Source: Candolleomyces eurysporus
Lineage: Eukaryota > Basidiomycota > Agaricomycetes > Agaricales > Psathyrellaceae
Direction of reading: 5' to 3'
Assembly: GCA_027579435.1 (NCBI GenBank)
Contig: JANBPK010000722.1
Span: 30,634 to 94,633 of the forward strand
Length of the DNA stretch: 64,000 bases
In this document: piece after piece, positions 54,421 to 64,000 of the stretch
Numbering within the stretch: the stretch's first letter is position 1
Layout of the letters: every line of letters starts with the position of its first letter
Notes under the pieces: model-generated
Seen by the model: the letters and a program-made list of their open reading frames with translations, nothing else
Databases searched by the model: none
Told to the model about the DNA's origin: nothing
Made by a program: the position numbers and the translations under genes

Positions 54421-56763
54421 ATGCCGGGCCCCTCCAACACAAAGCAACCTAAGTCCGCGAAGTCAAAAGGCAAGCAGAGGGCGCGATCGGTCACGCCAAC
54501 TCCGACCTCGGGCCCCCGTGCGGCTCCCGACGTCATTCTGGCGCCTCCCATACCTCGCCCCTACGAGACTCGATTGCAGGCACAAGGTCGATCGGTACGA
54601 ACCCTCAACAAGTACCCAATCTTGGCATCGTCGCTCGAGTCGGTTGAGGCCTACCTCAACCTTCGCACGACCCTCCCGACCGATGAAGTCTCATACCGCC
54701 GGCTTTATATGGGAATTAGCCGCCTCCAGCCTCACATTGTAGTATCTTTTCCTTGCTACCTTTACACAGGCCCTGATATGGCCTCTTTTCCTTCTCTAGA
54801 ACACAGCTTTTCACGATTTCGACACATGTATGAACAAAAACCTAGCCAACTTATGCGACCACGTCTCACTCTTTCTTCGCCGGCTTGGGGAGGCCTGCCA
54901 GGTCACTGGTGAGCTCCCAGATCTGGTGCCCTCCTCCCCATCTGTGTCTGGTGCGGCCTCCCTGCCACCTCACAAAGTAATCTCTATCCACGACACCAAT
55001 GAAGATTTCCGGTACCCCTTTTCTTTCGTTCTTTATACTGCCGGTTTTCCTTTCTCATTTTTATATCATTAGCAGCCTCCGAGCCCGCTGCCGCATCGGC
55101 CAAAGACTCGGATGTCGAAATCGACGAACTTCAAGATGACAAGGAGGAGGAGGAGAAGGTAGAGGCCAATCCTCTAACAATTACCCTGCCCTCCGCTTCG
55201 TCTAAAGGCCGTGCTGCCCCATCTGCGCGTAAACTGAGCCACGCTGGTCGACCGCCAACCCATAGAGCATTTCAAGCTGCTTCCACCCCTCGGCGTCCAA
55301 TCCCGTGTCTCATCTGGCAAGAAACGTCACCAGAAGAATGAAGATTACGCTCATACCTCCGCCTCAAGCTCACTCCCTATTTATGAGTCCGGTCCCCTCT
55401 TCCTCCAGTCAGCGGCGCTCCGCGAGCTGACCATACCTGTTCACACTGGTCCGGTACCAGACTGGGTAAGCCTTTTCTTGTCTTCAAGTTGCTTTCTTTT
55501 CCGAATCTTTCTCCTCTCTTCAGGTACGCCCGGCTTGTGGACAATGTGCTTCACATGGCCTCGTCTGCACTGGGGGAGACCTCCTCAACGGAGTTCGCTG
55601 TAACCAGTGCGCCCTTCTGAAGCAAACCTGCGGTTTCGATACTCGTGTGCCTCGCTTCCGCGCGTCCCAGCAAATGGCGTTTGGCGGAGAGGACTCTCCT
55701 TGGAGTCAGTATCTTTCTTTGAGTTTCCCCTTCACCCTTCCTTTCTCACTTTCTTTTGTAGATATCACGGCCTTGGTCTCTGATGTCCTAAACCTCCGCG
55801 CTATGGCACAAATAGCCGCCTTGCACGCCGAGGACCTCTGGAAAATGACTGAGGCCAAACTCGGCACTCTGTTGCTCATTCTCCAGCGCGTGTATTCTAA
55901 TCGGGGTGATGCCGGCCTAAGCGACTACGCCCGAAACGTCCAAGATTTTCAAGAAGTCCTGGAGTACGCAAAGGACGTGCCCCTCGACACCCCGATGCCA
56001 TTCCCCCAAAGGCTCAATGCCACCGTACAAGCGCCCAAGGTTGCTGAGTACCACTGGACTACCGATTACAAGTTGTCCATCCTTTACAACCCTCCTTCCG
56101 TTGACGACGATCCAGGGAGCTTGTCTTACGTCTCCGACAACGCTATGGACGTGGCACCTACCCGGCTCCAGACACCCCCTTACAAGTCAATGATGCCGGC
56201 CCACACCGAGGCCAAACTCTGTAAGGATGACTTGGTGCCTGGTCCCTGCCTGTCGCCGGGAGGCTATGAGGTGAGTCCTTTTTCCTTATTATACTCTTTC
56301 TTCTGATTTCTCGTTCTCATCAGACACCTTTCGCAACGCCCCAGACCTCTTTCAGCGAGCTAGACGCGGCTGCCGTGCTCCAACTCACCATAGAGGATAG
56401 CGAAGACCGGGGCGAAGGTTCCAGTACTCTCCCATTGCCCCAGCCTGCCGCCTCCTCCAGTCAAGCTGCGCCGCTTCCAGCTCCTCCTGCTACTGTTGAG
56501 TCCTCTTTTCTTCCTCACCTTGACCTGCGTCTTTACCAAAGGTCTCCTTGAAAAGGTTTTCGGTCCTCAAAGTAGCCCCATCTCGTCGATGGCCAACCCT
56601 CTCATTCAGGCCGCTTTAAACCGTCGTCGTCGTCGAGGTGGAGGAGCATGGTGGGACAGGCATCTTTTCTCTTGCAGGGGTTCAGTACCTCTTCTTCTTC
56701 ATCTTTTCTTGCAGCAAAACATCCTTCGGACTTCTTTTCTTTTGGACTTTTATTTTCCTATAT
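54421..56763 (+). CDS. Multi-exon protein with Zn2Cys6-like cysteine spacing, antisense to Gypsy LTRs
   Basis: Starts MPGPSNTKQPKSAKSKGKQR at 54421 (basic, nuclear-signal-like). Introns at about 54739-54799, 55012-55075, 55465-55523, 55707-55761 and 56272-56324 are supported by GT-AG borders; the junctions near 55075 and 55310 are uncertain. The middle has an acidic DSDVEIDELQDDKEEEE stretch, then CGQCASHGLVC, TGGDLLNGVR, CNQCALLKQTC, which fits the C-X2-C-X6-C-X10-C-X2-C-X6-C spacing of fungal binuclear zinc clusters, though internal and poor in basic residues. Helical and Pro/Ser-rich regions follow (LHAEDLWKMTEAKLGTLLLI). It could be a DNA-binding protein. It lies between two minus-strand LTR ends, so it may belong to a retroelement as an antisense gene. 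Confidence 0.55.
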
Positions 56764-57048
56764 AACTTACTGGTACCAGTTATATAGTGTAGCAGTGTAC
56801 CAGTTCCTTCAAAATTCATCATCTTTCTTGTGTCTTTTATGAGTGTGAACCTTCAAGAAATTCCCTTAAGTCCTTTCTGAACTACATTGAGAAGTCTTTA
56901 TTGACCAAAAGATGAACTATTTCAGTCAAGTTAGGGCATAGTCTCGCGCCGCCCCGTACTTTAGTAAGTATAAGACAGCTAAAAAACGCGNAAAAATTCC
57001 TGAAGTCTCAGTTATGACGCAGTAAGTGGCACCACCTCCCCCAAACCA
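56764..57048 (-). mobile_element. Second Gypsy-type LTR end with polypurine tract (partial)
   Basis: On the minus strand GGTTTGGGGGAGG (about 57036-57048) is followed by TGGTGCCACTTACTG and AT-rich LTR-like sequence. The coding-like upstream frame (FLLYTSSRGQLRFWFGG) matches the one at 53942-53817. The LTR start and end are not secure. One N at 56992. Confidence 0.4.
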
Positions 57049-57257
57049 AAATCTAAGCTGTCCCCGGCTTGAGGTATATAGGAGAAATGGAACAGTAGCA
57101 GCCCCGAACATGCCGTCATTCACTGGAGTGGGCTGAGACCTAGTCTCCTTTAAAAAGAGGGACGTTGAGCCCCAGAATTACACGCCGCTCCAGATCTACA
57201 CTCGTCCTTTACCGCTCGTTGTTACCTTACCTTCAGCGTTATCCAATCTCGTTCACT

Positions 57258-57512
57258 ATGGCTTCCCAACCGCTTATGAATTCCAGCAACATAGCCGACT
57301 TCTGGAGGGAACGCCTTAACGAGATAATCCCCAAATTCTTTCTTATGCCTTTGGTTCCTGTTCTTCACTCGATAAGCCAGAACTCTGCCCTCAACCAGCC
57401 TTTGGTGGAGCAAGCCGTGCGTTATTCTTACGCCTCTCGAGCCGCTTCACTTTCTGACCTTTATTTTAAACTAGGTTCATATCCTGACGCACAATCCGAC
57501 CCTGCTCAGTAA
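57258..57512 (+). CDS. Hypothetical protein, truncated by repeat copy C
   Basis: Begins MASQPLMNSSNIADFWRERL, continues with a hydrophobic helix (FFLMPLVPVLHSISQ) and LDYL-like helices, and stops at 57512. Coding similarity may have continued (HHH-poor, NDIHSAASIHSIN-like frame) until the 1.35-kb repeat begins at 57643. It sits just downstream of an LTR end in antisense, like the gene at 54421. No family was recognised. Confidence 0.4.
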   Translation: MASQPLMNSSNIADFWRERLNEIIPKFFLMPLVPVLHSISQNSALNQPLVEQAVRYSYASRAASLSDLYFKLGSYPDAQSDPAQ

Positions 57513-57642
57513 ACCGGAAGTCGTCGGCCAGGCTATCCGTCAAGACAATCACCTGAATGACATCCACTCTGCCGCTTCAATCCACTCCATTAATAACCCT
57601 TTCCCGAAGGAACTGAGGGTCTCCCTCCAGCGTTTCATCCGC

Positions 57643-58998
57643 TGATGTGCAGATAGCGAACTAGGGCGCTCTAACAACCAAACTATAGAACTAAAACACA
57701 CACACACAACCACAACAACACNAACACACCNAAATACCTTCGTGAAGATAAAGGCGGGCAAGGGGTATAGGTAAAAGCTCTAAGTCAAGTCNACAGAGGC
57801 TTCTAGAACTCTTCTTGTACAATCNCAAGTTTGAGGGGGAGCTAAGGCTCAACCAGCAACGATAGAAATGCTTCACAAAGTGACTTTGCTAATACACGGT
57901 AAGGTTNCGAGATACGACAGATAACTTCGCGAACAGAGAACACGGTCTTGAGCAACTTTAATGCAAGAACGATTCGATAAATGCAAGCAACACAACTCTG
58001 ATTAACTTCGCGAACTTAAACACTCTTTTCTCGATAACAGATGGCTCTCGTAGATTCCTGGGAACACGGTCCCGACGCGAAATACAAACGCTAGCTACCC
58101 GCTAATGCTATACTAGGTAAAACAGAGATGTAGATATAGACAATTATTGTTTGGCAAACAGGCAAAGAAACAAACAGATGACATAGACAGAGAGAGATAA
58201 GAAACACAATCACATGAGGGTATCAAAGGCCGAGAGTTGAGTCTCGAACCATAGAACACAGCCCAGGCACTTCGCAAACCTGGTCTGGACGCGGCTATTG
58301 TCGAGTCCGCATGGATATTCACCGAAGATTGCTTCCGGAGAGCGCGCCCTTCTGTTCGTGCACCTAATCCGACGAATTGATCTGAATTTTGGGTGCTTGG
58401 CTCCACCAAGCCATACTGCTTCACTACTCTGCTGACTCTTTCTTTCTCCTGGCTATGGACAGGCTGACTGAGCTTCGGGTAAATGACCACATAAGCTTTA
58501 GTCGTACTTTCCGGTTTTTCCGAGCAGGTTCACAAACTTCGGATTAGCTGTCCAACATTGATCACTGCTTCCGTTCCTTCCAATTCGGGTCACGTCAACG
58601 CTTATTGACTTAGCGGATTGGTCATCAATTCTCGAAGCCACTGGCTGCTCTGTGAAGTCTTCTGCTTAGCGAATGTCAGGGCGAATTCCCTAGGAATGTG
58701 CACAACTCCCTCTAGCATCGTACCTCGCCAGGTCAGGCATGCTAGTTAGGCTTCGAATAGTATGACTGCGTTTCAGATATGTTCGCGAGACCTTTGTGAA
58801 CTTAAAGTGTCGTCGCAGAACCGTCTTACTCAACATTCTTTCGTCCTCTAGGGCGTCTGCTTAGTTGACAGTCAGGGTTAACTCCAACTCTTATATTTCC
58901 CTTCCTTCGAGAAGATCTCTTTGATTACATACATCGGTTCGCGAACCTTACAAATAGATTCGCGAATTTGAGAGGGTGTCTACGCAGACAGCGTATCA
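57643..58998 (-). repeat. 1.35-kb TG...CA repeat, copy C
   Basis: Begins TGATGTGC and ends GCGTATCA (1356 bp), same family as copies A and B. The flanks CCGC on the left and GCGG on the right extend the inverted ends to 12 bp with one or two mismatches, rather than forming a direct target duplication. It contains the conserved ORF at 58113-58490 (minus). Five N's at 57722-57907 suggest collapse of near-identical copies in assembly. Confidence 0.7.
58113..58490 (-). CDS. Conserved ORF inside repeat copy C
   Basis: Starts within VIYPKLSQPVHSQEKERVSR and continues VVKQYGL, EPSTQNSDQFVGLGARTEGR, almost identical to copy B. The usual upstream part (NLLGKPE) is in another frame because of an extra base in a T run near 58516. 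Unknown function. Confidence 0.38.
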   Translation of the reverse strand: MVIYPKLSQPVHSQEKERVSRVVKQYGLVEPSTQNSDQFVGLGARTEGRALRKQSSVNIHADSTIAASRPGLRSAWAVFYGSRLNSRPLIPSCDCVSYLSLSMSSVCFFACLPNNNCLYLHLCFT

Positions 58999-59805
58999 GC
59001 GGCTGCAGTCATGCTTGATTAACATGACTTGGTAGACAGTGGGGCTGCTTGTTGTTCTATGAAAGTCATAGGCCATCTAGACTGTGTGGCCCCAAATCAG
59101 CCAAGAGAATTATTGGGTTGTCTTGACAGTGCGGCTGTGGTGAAACTGCCAGATTGGTAGGCCATTTAGATGCTGCAGCTGCTGCATGTACAATTGAATT
59201 CATGTCATCTAAACAATGCAGCTGCCGCTCAGCTAACGGAATTATGGGGTTAATGATACAATCATCTTGCCAATGTTGTGGTCAGATCACAACTTCAGTG
59301 AGGTATGCAAAAATCACAGGTGCTCTGCTGATGGACGCGCTCTGGTTATTGATCCTTTGCAACTAAAACCTTTTCAATGGAACCCTGGCAAGATCACTGG
59401 TGTGACCATCACCTTTGAAATCAAACCCTGGCAGCAAGAACAATAAGCCCAGGGCATATGAATTGCTGGCAAGCTAAACCTCAAACCAAAACCCTGGCAG
59501 ATTGACACAAACTCCGGCCGCTGATACAACACCAGCAGGAATTAGATTTGAGCAGTTAAGATACAAATGCTTGCAGCCCTTAGGCCTCTGCCAGGATAAG
59601 TAAGCCCGGCAGATACAACACCAGCAGGAGTTAAATTTGAACCACCCAAAGATTTGAGCCTTCAAACTTGCAGGTGAGCGTGTTATCCAAAATGTTCACA
59701 AGCCTTAAACCCTGGTTGGGATAAGTAAACCCAGCGGGTATCCAGGCCAGGGTCAACCTTGGTAAGACAACGGCAGTGGCACCTATACAGAATGCTGCCA
59801 GCAAC
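58999..59805. other. No supported gene
   Basis: Short ORFs only. Repeated words such as CAAACCCTGGCAG and ATACAACACCAGCAG suggest decayed repetitive sequence. Confidence 0.35.
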
Positions 59806-59965
59806 CTGCAGCCGCACTGTCAACATGACAGGTCCAACTAACCAGGCCACCTGCAGCCGCACCGTCAACATGACAGGGGAACTGACCGGCATTCTGCAGC
59901 CGCACCGTCAACATGACACGGGAACTCGCCGGCATTCTGCAGCTGCCTCGTCAACATGGCATGTT
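59806..59965. repeat. Four tandem units of about 44 bp
   Basis: CTGCAGCCGCACCGTCAACATGACA recurs at 59806, 59851, 59895 and 59938 with spacers such as GGGGAACTGACCGGCATT. The last unit is diverged. Confidence 0.75.
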
Positions 59966-60213
59966 GAACTTGCACGCATCGAGTTGCATCATCTATAGTC
60001 GTGCAATATTTTATGTGGCCCCTGCCCTGCTGGCTTTGTTGGACTGTTAACGGTCACCGGGGTTCTACCATGCCAGGCAGGCAAGCGTCAATCCAGCCTA
60101 CTGTAAACGAGACTCGGTGGCCGGTGTTCTGCCATGCCTTGTGAGGCAGCGGGTCAATTATTGGATTCCATGAATTTCATACTTTGTAAAAGTACACATG
60201 CGATATGTAAATC

Positions 60214-61040
60214 TCATCTTGTACCGTTGAGGGACCCCCCAAATTTTAGCACAAATCTTTGTGCTAGCTCCCACCTGGTGGGTTTCTTCTGTATCGGATT
60301 GGCAATCTGCCGCCGGGCTTTTCGTATAATGTCGGTCGGTGCTTTCAATGGAATCCTGTATCCTGCCTCTCTCAAATTCTCCCCGAGCTTCTCCAGGCCA
60401 ACAACGCGGAGGTTCGCTGCACTGCAACTGGCTAGCTGCACCCGAGAGAGGAGTTTTCTGGCGTCTTCAAGATCGACAGGGGGTAGCGGCTGAATAGGCT
60501 TTTCGTTCCCAACCATTTGGCATCGATCTTCTTGAAATGCGTTCAAACAATCGACGAGACTTTCCAGCCGCCGGGGTACAGGTCCAATTCTCGAGAGGGC
60601 GCACCACCATGGTTCCTTGTAGTCCGCTAAAACATCGTCCGACATGATGTTGTCTGGATCATATGCGTGGTAGACCAGTGAACCCAGGACTTCCGGGGTC
60701 AGGACATCGACCCCGACAATCATCGTGTGTAGGTAGCGGAAATANGGGGGGTATCTCCATGTGGTGATTGCAGGCAGTACAAGCTAAAACAACAGCGATT
60801 GCTAACCCCTTTTTGGTCTGAGTCTCACAAAATGAAATGGATGCCGGTACAACTCACCGCCTCGTGGTGGAGATAAGAGAAGAACTCTGGATGCATGAGA
60901 TTGAAACTCCAGTCCCTGACGGCAACGGAGGCCTTGATGGCAGCTCTAAGTCTGCTGGACATGTAGTATGTCCACAGTTGAAAGTCTTCGTCCTTGTAAT
61001 CGGCGACATTGGATGAGGAAATGTGTGATGTCGGGGACAT
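60214..61040 (-). CDS. Hypothetical protein, two exons
   Basis: Exon 1 runs 61040-60858 (MSPTSHISSSNVADYKDEDF, LWTYYMSSRLRAAIKASVAV, HPEFFSYLHHEA). A 74-nt intron (GTGAGT...TTTAG, 60857-60784) follows, then exon 2 runs 60783-60214 (LVLPAITTWRYPPYFRYLHT, VDVLTPEVLGSLVYHAYDPD, and a basic C-terminus KKPTRWELAQRFVLKFGG). Phase 0 joins give 250 residues. An N at 60745 falls in a third codon position beside poly-G. No family was recognised. It shares orientation with the two downstream paralogues and may belong to the same transposon-associated host cluster. Confidence 0.6.
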
Positions 61041-61084
61041 GATGGTGAAGAGTGAAGCCTGGAAATTCAAAAACTCTGTTGCCC

Positions 61085-61640
61085 AGCCATCATCTCACTA
61101 AAATGGATATCATTTCTCACATAATAGGGGTAGAAAGCATGGACACTGGTTGCCGGGGTTCCCAGTAACCTGACGCTAGATAGCACAAAGGCATGCCATG
61201 GCATGTTTGATCTTGTCTCACCCAACTGAAATCAAGGGTCATTGATTCAGCCGGAGTTTTGATAGCCAGAGAAGAAATAGGAGCTATCATGTATTCACCG
61301 GTGGCCGAGTTAGTCAATTTACATCGTTTATGACAGACACCGGTGAGCGGGCTTCCTAGTGCACACGAGTCCCAAGGCATTTAGCACGTTTGATTTCTAC
61401 TTTTCTGGCCCAACTGAAAATTAAGGGTGACCTTGATTCAACCAGGGCTCTGACAGCCAGGGAAGAGAAATAGATAGTACGGTCACCGGTGGCCGGGGTT
61501 GGTCGTAATTTATATCATTCACCGCTACCGATATCACCAGGTAGTAAGCCTATTAAAATTCTCTGCGTCCAGCCCAACTGAAAATCGTATCATCTGTATG
61601 ACGGGTTTTGACAGCTAAAGAAAATAAATGGTATGTAATT
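61085..61640. repeat. Degenerate direct repeats, about 190 bp, between genes
   Basis: Three imperfect units share CCAACTGAAAATTAAGGGT, TTGATTCAGCC, TTTTGA(C/T)AGCCAG(A/G)GAAGA and CACCGGTGGCCG. They start near 61220, 61409 and 61575. The third is shortened. No gene lies between 61085 and 61720. Confidence 0.6.
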
Positions 61641-61720
61641 CCGGGTATAGTGCACCAGCAAACTGCGTCTAATTCTACCGAGGTTTTGAGGAAGAGCATC
61701 TAAGGTATATCTTAAATGCA

Positions 61721-63026
61721 TCAAGATGGACGATGGTAACGAACATGGCTTATAGTAGGGGTCTCCCAACAGCAGGCACAAAAGTGTTCCGGGATTCCAG
61801 AGGGCTTCCACTCGTAAACTTGAGAATCAACCTTTCTCAGTTTATCGAGGTTGCGGTCCTCTGTTGAGGCGGCAGCAACAACGTTCTCGATCGAGGCAGA
61901 GGCTCCAGCTGGTAGGTCTGCAAGGCCAACATAATGGACGAGGGGATTACAAAATGATTGGGTGAGGATGAATCGTTCCCCGGCGACAGGTGGGAAACCA
62001 TGGGGAATATAGCGCGCCATGACGGCAGTAACAGTGCCTGGCTCACAAACACCGGTGTGAGCACACGCAGGCAGGTCGACCAGTCCTGGTGCAAAATCCC
62101 CGAACTGTGCATGCACTACCCAATCTCGCTGCCGACTTGCTGGCTTGTAAGGCGTGGTAGGACGAGAGTAGTTGGATAAAAGCTGGAGGAGTGGGAATGG
62201 GAGGCAAAATGAGGGCGACAAATCGTTCACCAAGTCCTGATTGTCTACCTCTGCTTTGGAGAGATGCCGCCAGACCCGTTCCATCTGCTGATATTGATGA
62301 GGGAGGATAATGTGATCGATTGCAGAGAGGATGCAGAACAAGGGTTCCAGGTTTTCAAAAAATGTTTTGACCGCCACAGGATGGTTTCTGCATACCCTTG
62401 TTGGGCCGGGTTTCTAATATTGAGATTAGTTGGTCGTCAAAAAAGTACGGGGACAACACTTGCTAATTGCGCTGTATCCATGAAACAACAAGGTGAAAGG
62501 CGGGCCATCCCAGGACGATATTTCGAGGAGCAGGGATACTCGGCTTTGCCGTATGTTCCTGGGCTGCTTAGGAAGTTGGGAACATTGGCAAGGAGAGATG
62601 CCACCGCGGTTTCTGTGATCTTTTGCAGGCGGGGAGATATTGCACCGGGGATATTCCACACGACGAGCCGCTCTTCTTGATCTACGACAACGAAAGGCCG
62701 GCCAGTAACACCGTGACCTGGACTCCACAAGTCAACTTCACCCTTGTGTCTAATGACGTCTTCAATTGATTTGATCCCTAGAGGCACTAAGAATAGTTAG
62801 CCCGGCGGCCGGGGTATATCAAAGTGGCGGTACCTTGATTTCTAAAAGCGGACACACATGCCCGGACTGCTTGAGTGATGTCCGCCAGGAGGTCGTCTAT
62901 TTCTGTCGGAATTCTAACGTCACAGCTGATTGCTTCGGTGGCGCTTGTGGGGCCGAGCTCGGTATCCCATATTTGCAATGCGGTGAGACAAGTTAGCTTT
63001 ACACATGTTAGCCGATTGGATGACAT
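61721..63026 (-). CDS. Hypothetical protein, possibly double-stranded beta-helix type, three exons
   Basis: Exon 1 from an uncertain ATG (about 63026) to 62834 (EIDDLLADITQAVRACVSAF). A 56-nt intron, 62833-62778, follows. Exon 2 goes to about 62460 (TGRPFVVVDQEERLVVWNIP, SLLANVPNFL, SKYRPGMARLSPCCF). A short intron near 62459-62414 (junction uncertain) leads to exon 3 down to 61721 (NPGPTRVCRNHPVAV, CEPGTVTAVMARYIPHGFPP, VAGERFILTQSF). The PGT...HG...GER pattern resembles the late strands of 2-oxoglutarate-oxygenase-like proteins that are numerous in Agaricomycetes, but an HxD iron site was not seen, so the fold assignment is tentative. A paralogue follows at 63148. Confidence 0.55.
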
Positions 63027-63147
63027 GAAGCAAATATTAGATATGAGGAAGGTGGGTAGGAGAGAAGGAGCTCGATTAAGGTTTGCAGTCAAAAAATTTC
63101 ATTTTCCTAGTTAGGCCCCGACTCCCACGCACATGCTCCGACAGTTA

Positions 63148-64000
63148 CTATATATGGGTGACGCTCATGGGCGCGAAAGTATAGGTGTTTGGTGTCGCTC
63201 CATACCTCTCCCAATGGAAATTCCTGGTCAGATTTCCGATGTTTTCAATAAGCGAGATGGAAGGCGGCTGTGGTTCTGGCTTCCCCAGGAAGGCACGCAA
63301 AAACATGCCAGGCCGAACAAATTGTGCAAAGCAGAATCGTTCACCGTTGACTGGCCGAACACCGTGGATGAAGATCTTGCCCATGAGTCCAGTGACCGTA
63401 CCCAGATTGTATGCGCATTTGAGTCCTATGGTTGGGAGGGATAAGACCCCATTGTCGTAGTTTCCGAAGGTCGCCAGGAGGTCGTATCCAAGTGCCCACC
63501 CTCGAGTGTCTCTGTGATCCAAGGTCTCTCGGTTGACAATGAGCTGCATACAGTGAAATGGGGAAGACCAAAACTCCAAGAGGTCGAGCATGTCCTGCCG
63601 ATGATTTACAGGGACACATGCAATCCGCTTCGAGAGTCGGAAGCATTGGGAAAATTGGGCTGGGTTCATGATCCTCAACAGCGCTGCCATAATGCACATC
63701 ACCGGTGTTATATTATTGAGGTATTCCAAAATCGCCTGCCGATGTTTAAGACAGCTGCTTGATGGGCCGGGGTTTTCCTCGGGGAGGGACTGGATTAAAC
63801 GTCAGACATGCCAGGTGACGGGAAGGTAACATACATCGTGCGCTTGCTGGAACCAGCAGTAGCATAAACAGGCTGCTCCGTGTCCCCACACATTGGCCGC
63901 CGATGTTTGGAATAGGGAAGGGTCACACCGGGTTGGAGGGCCATCGCCAACTTTGAATAATGTAGGGGCCTTTTCGTGCAGTTGCCTTGTCGCCTTCTCC
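63148..64000 (-). CDS. Paralogue of the 61721-63026 gene, 5' end outside window
   Basis: Exon from the window edge to 63835 (LHEKAPTLFKVGDGPPTRC, AAC, LCYCWFQQAHD), a 45-nt intron 63834-63790 (GTATGT...TCCAG) and an exon to 63148 with NPGPSSSCLKHRQAILEYL, ITPVMCIMAALLRIMNPAQF, YNLGTVTGLMGKIFIHGVRP and VNGERFCFAQFVRPG. It aligns with the neighbour through NPGP...C..H, P..CI..A....I.P.Q, GTVT..M...I.HG..PV.GERF. The same splice position precedes NPGP in both. It is probably the product of tandem duplication. Confidence 0.58.

Noticed and set aside
57643..58998. Repeat copies A-C as TIR DNA transposons with CCGCTGAT ends
   Set aside because: The CCGC extension occurs on both sides only in copy C; the shared ends are TG...CA, which fits an LTR better.

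Overview
The window looks like repeat-rich chromosomal DNA of a basidiomycete fungus, most likely an Agaricomycete. The evidence is a FunK1-type kinase relic, tandem F-box genes, host genes split by many 45-75 nt GT-AG introns, and UBN2-type Copia, Gypsy and DIRS-like retroelements. No rRNA, tRNA or CRISPR array was recognised. All calls come from reading motifs, repeats and splice signals by eye; no database was searched.

Layout. 0-3.3 kb: tandem F-box genes on the minus strand, then a plus-strand ORF that ends at a poly-G tract and an LTR-like start. 4.3-5.0 kb: FunK1 kinase pseudogene cut off by a 1.35-kb TG...CA repeat (copy A). 6.4-10.8 kb: broken Gypsy, Copia and DIRS-like fragments plus a partial copy (D) of the 1.35-kb repeat. 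11.1-20.8 kb: repeat copy B lies against a nearly full-length but mutated minus-strand Gypsy element whose 5' LTR and primer site are present and whose 3' LTR is missing. 20.8-30 kb: CpG-poor, gene-poor DNA with MITEs, a 1.9-kb inverted-repeat element, a GTAGTC minisatellite and a GCAGCTGC-rich tandem array split by a hAT-like MITE. 30.9-38.0 kb: a gag fragment, a probable secreted/membrane protein, a pogo-like MITE and an eight-exon DUF4436-type membrane protein gene. 38.4-52.6 kb: a TIR element, then two related Copia elements in minus orientation, the second cut by the first and itself lying in a Gypsy LTR. 54-57.5 kb: plus-strand genes antisense to Gypsy-type LTR ends, one with Zn2Cys6-like cysteine spacing, then repeat copy C. 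60-64 kb: three minus-strand host-like genes, two of them paralogues.

The most interesting system is the Copia family at 40-52.6 kb. In both copies a conserved extra ORF (ORF0, N-terminal cysteines plus a membrane segment) starts inside the 5' LTR, reads through the LTR end and the primer-binding site, and stops just before gag. Its ATG sits in a GTATG splice-donor-like site, and gag's ATG is immediately preceded in both copies by a CTGAY branch-like site and a TTTAG/ATAG acceptor. I infer a two-RNA strategy: unspliced RNA keeps the primer site and encodes ORF0, while a spliced RNA lacks the primer site and begins with gag. This needs transcript evidence.
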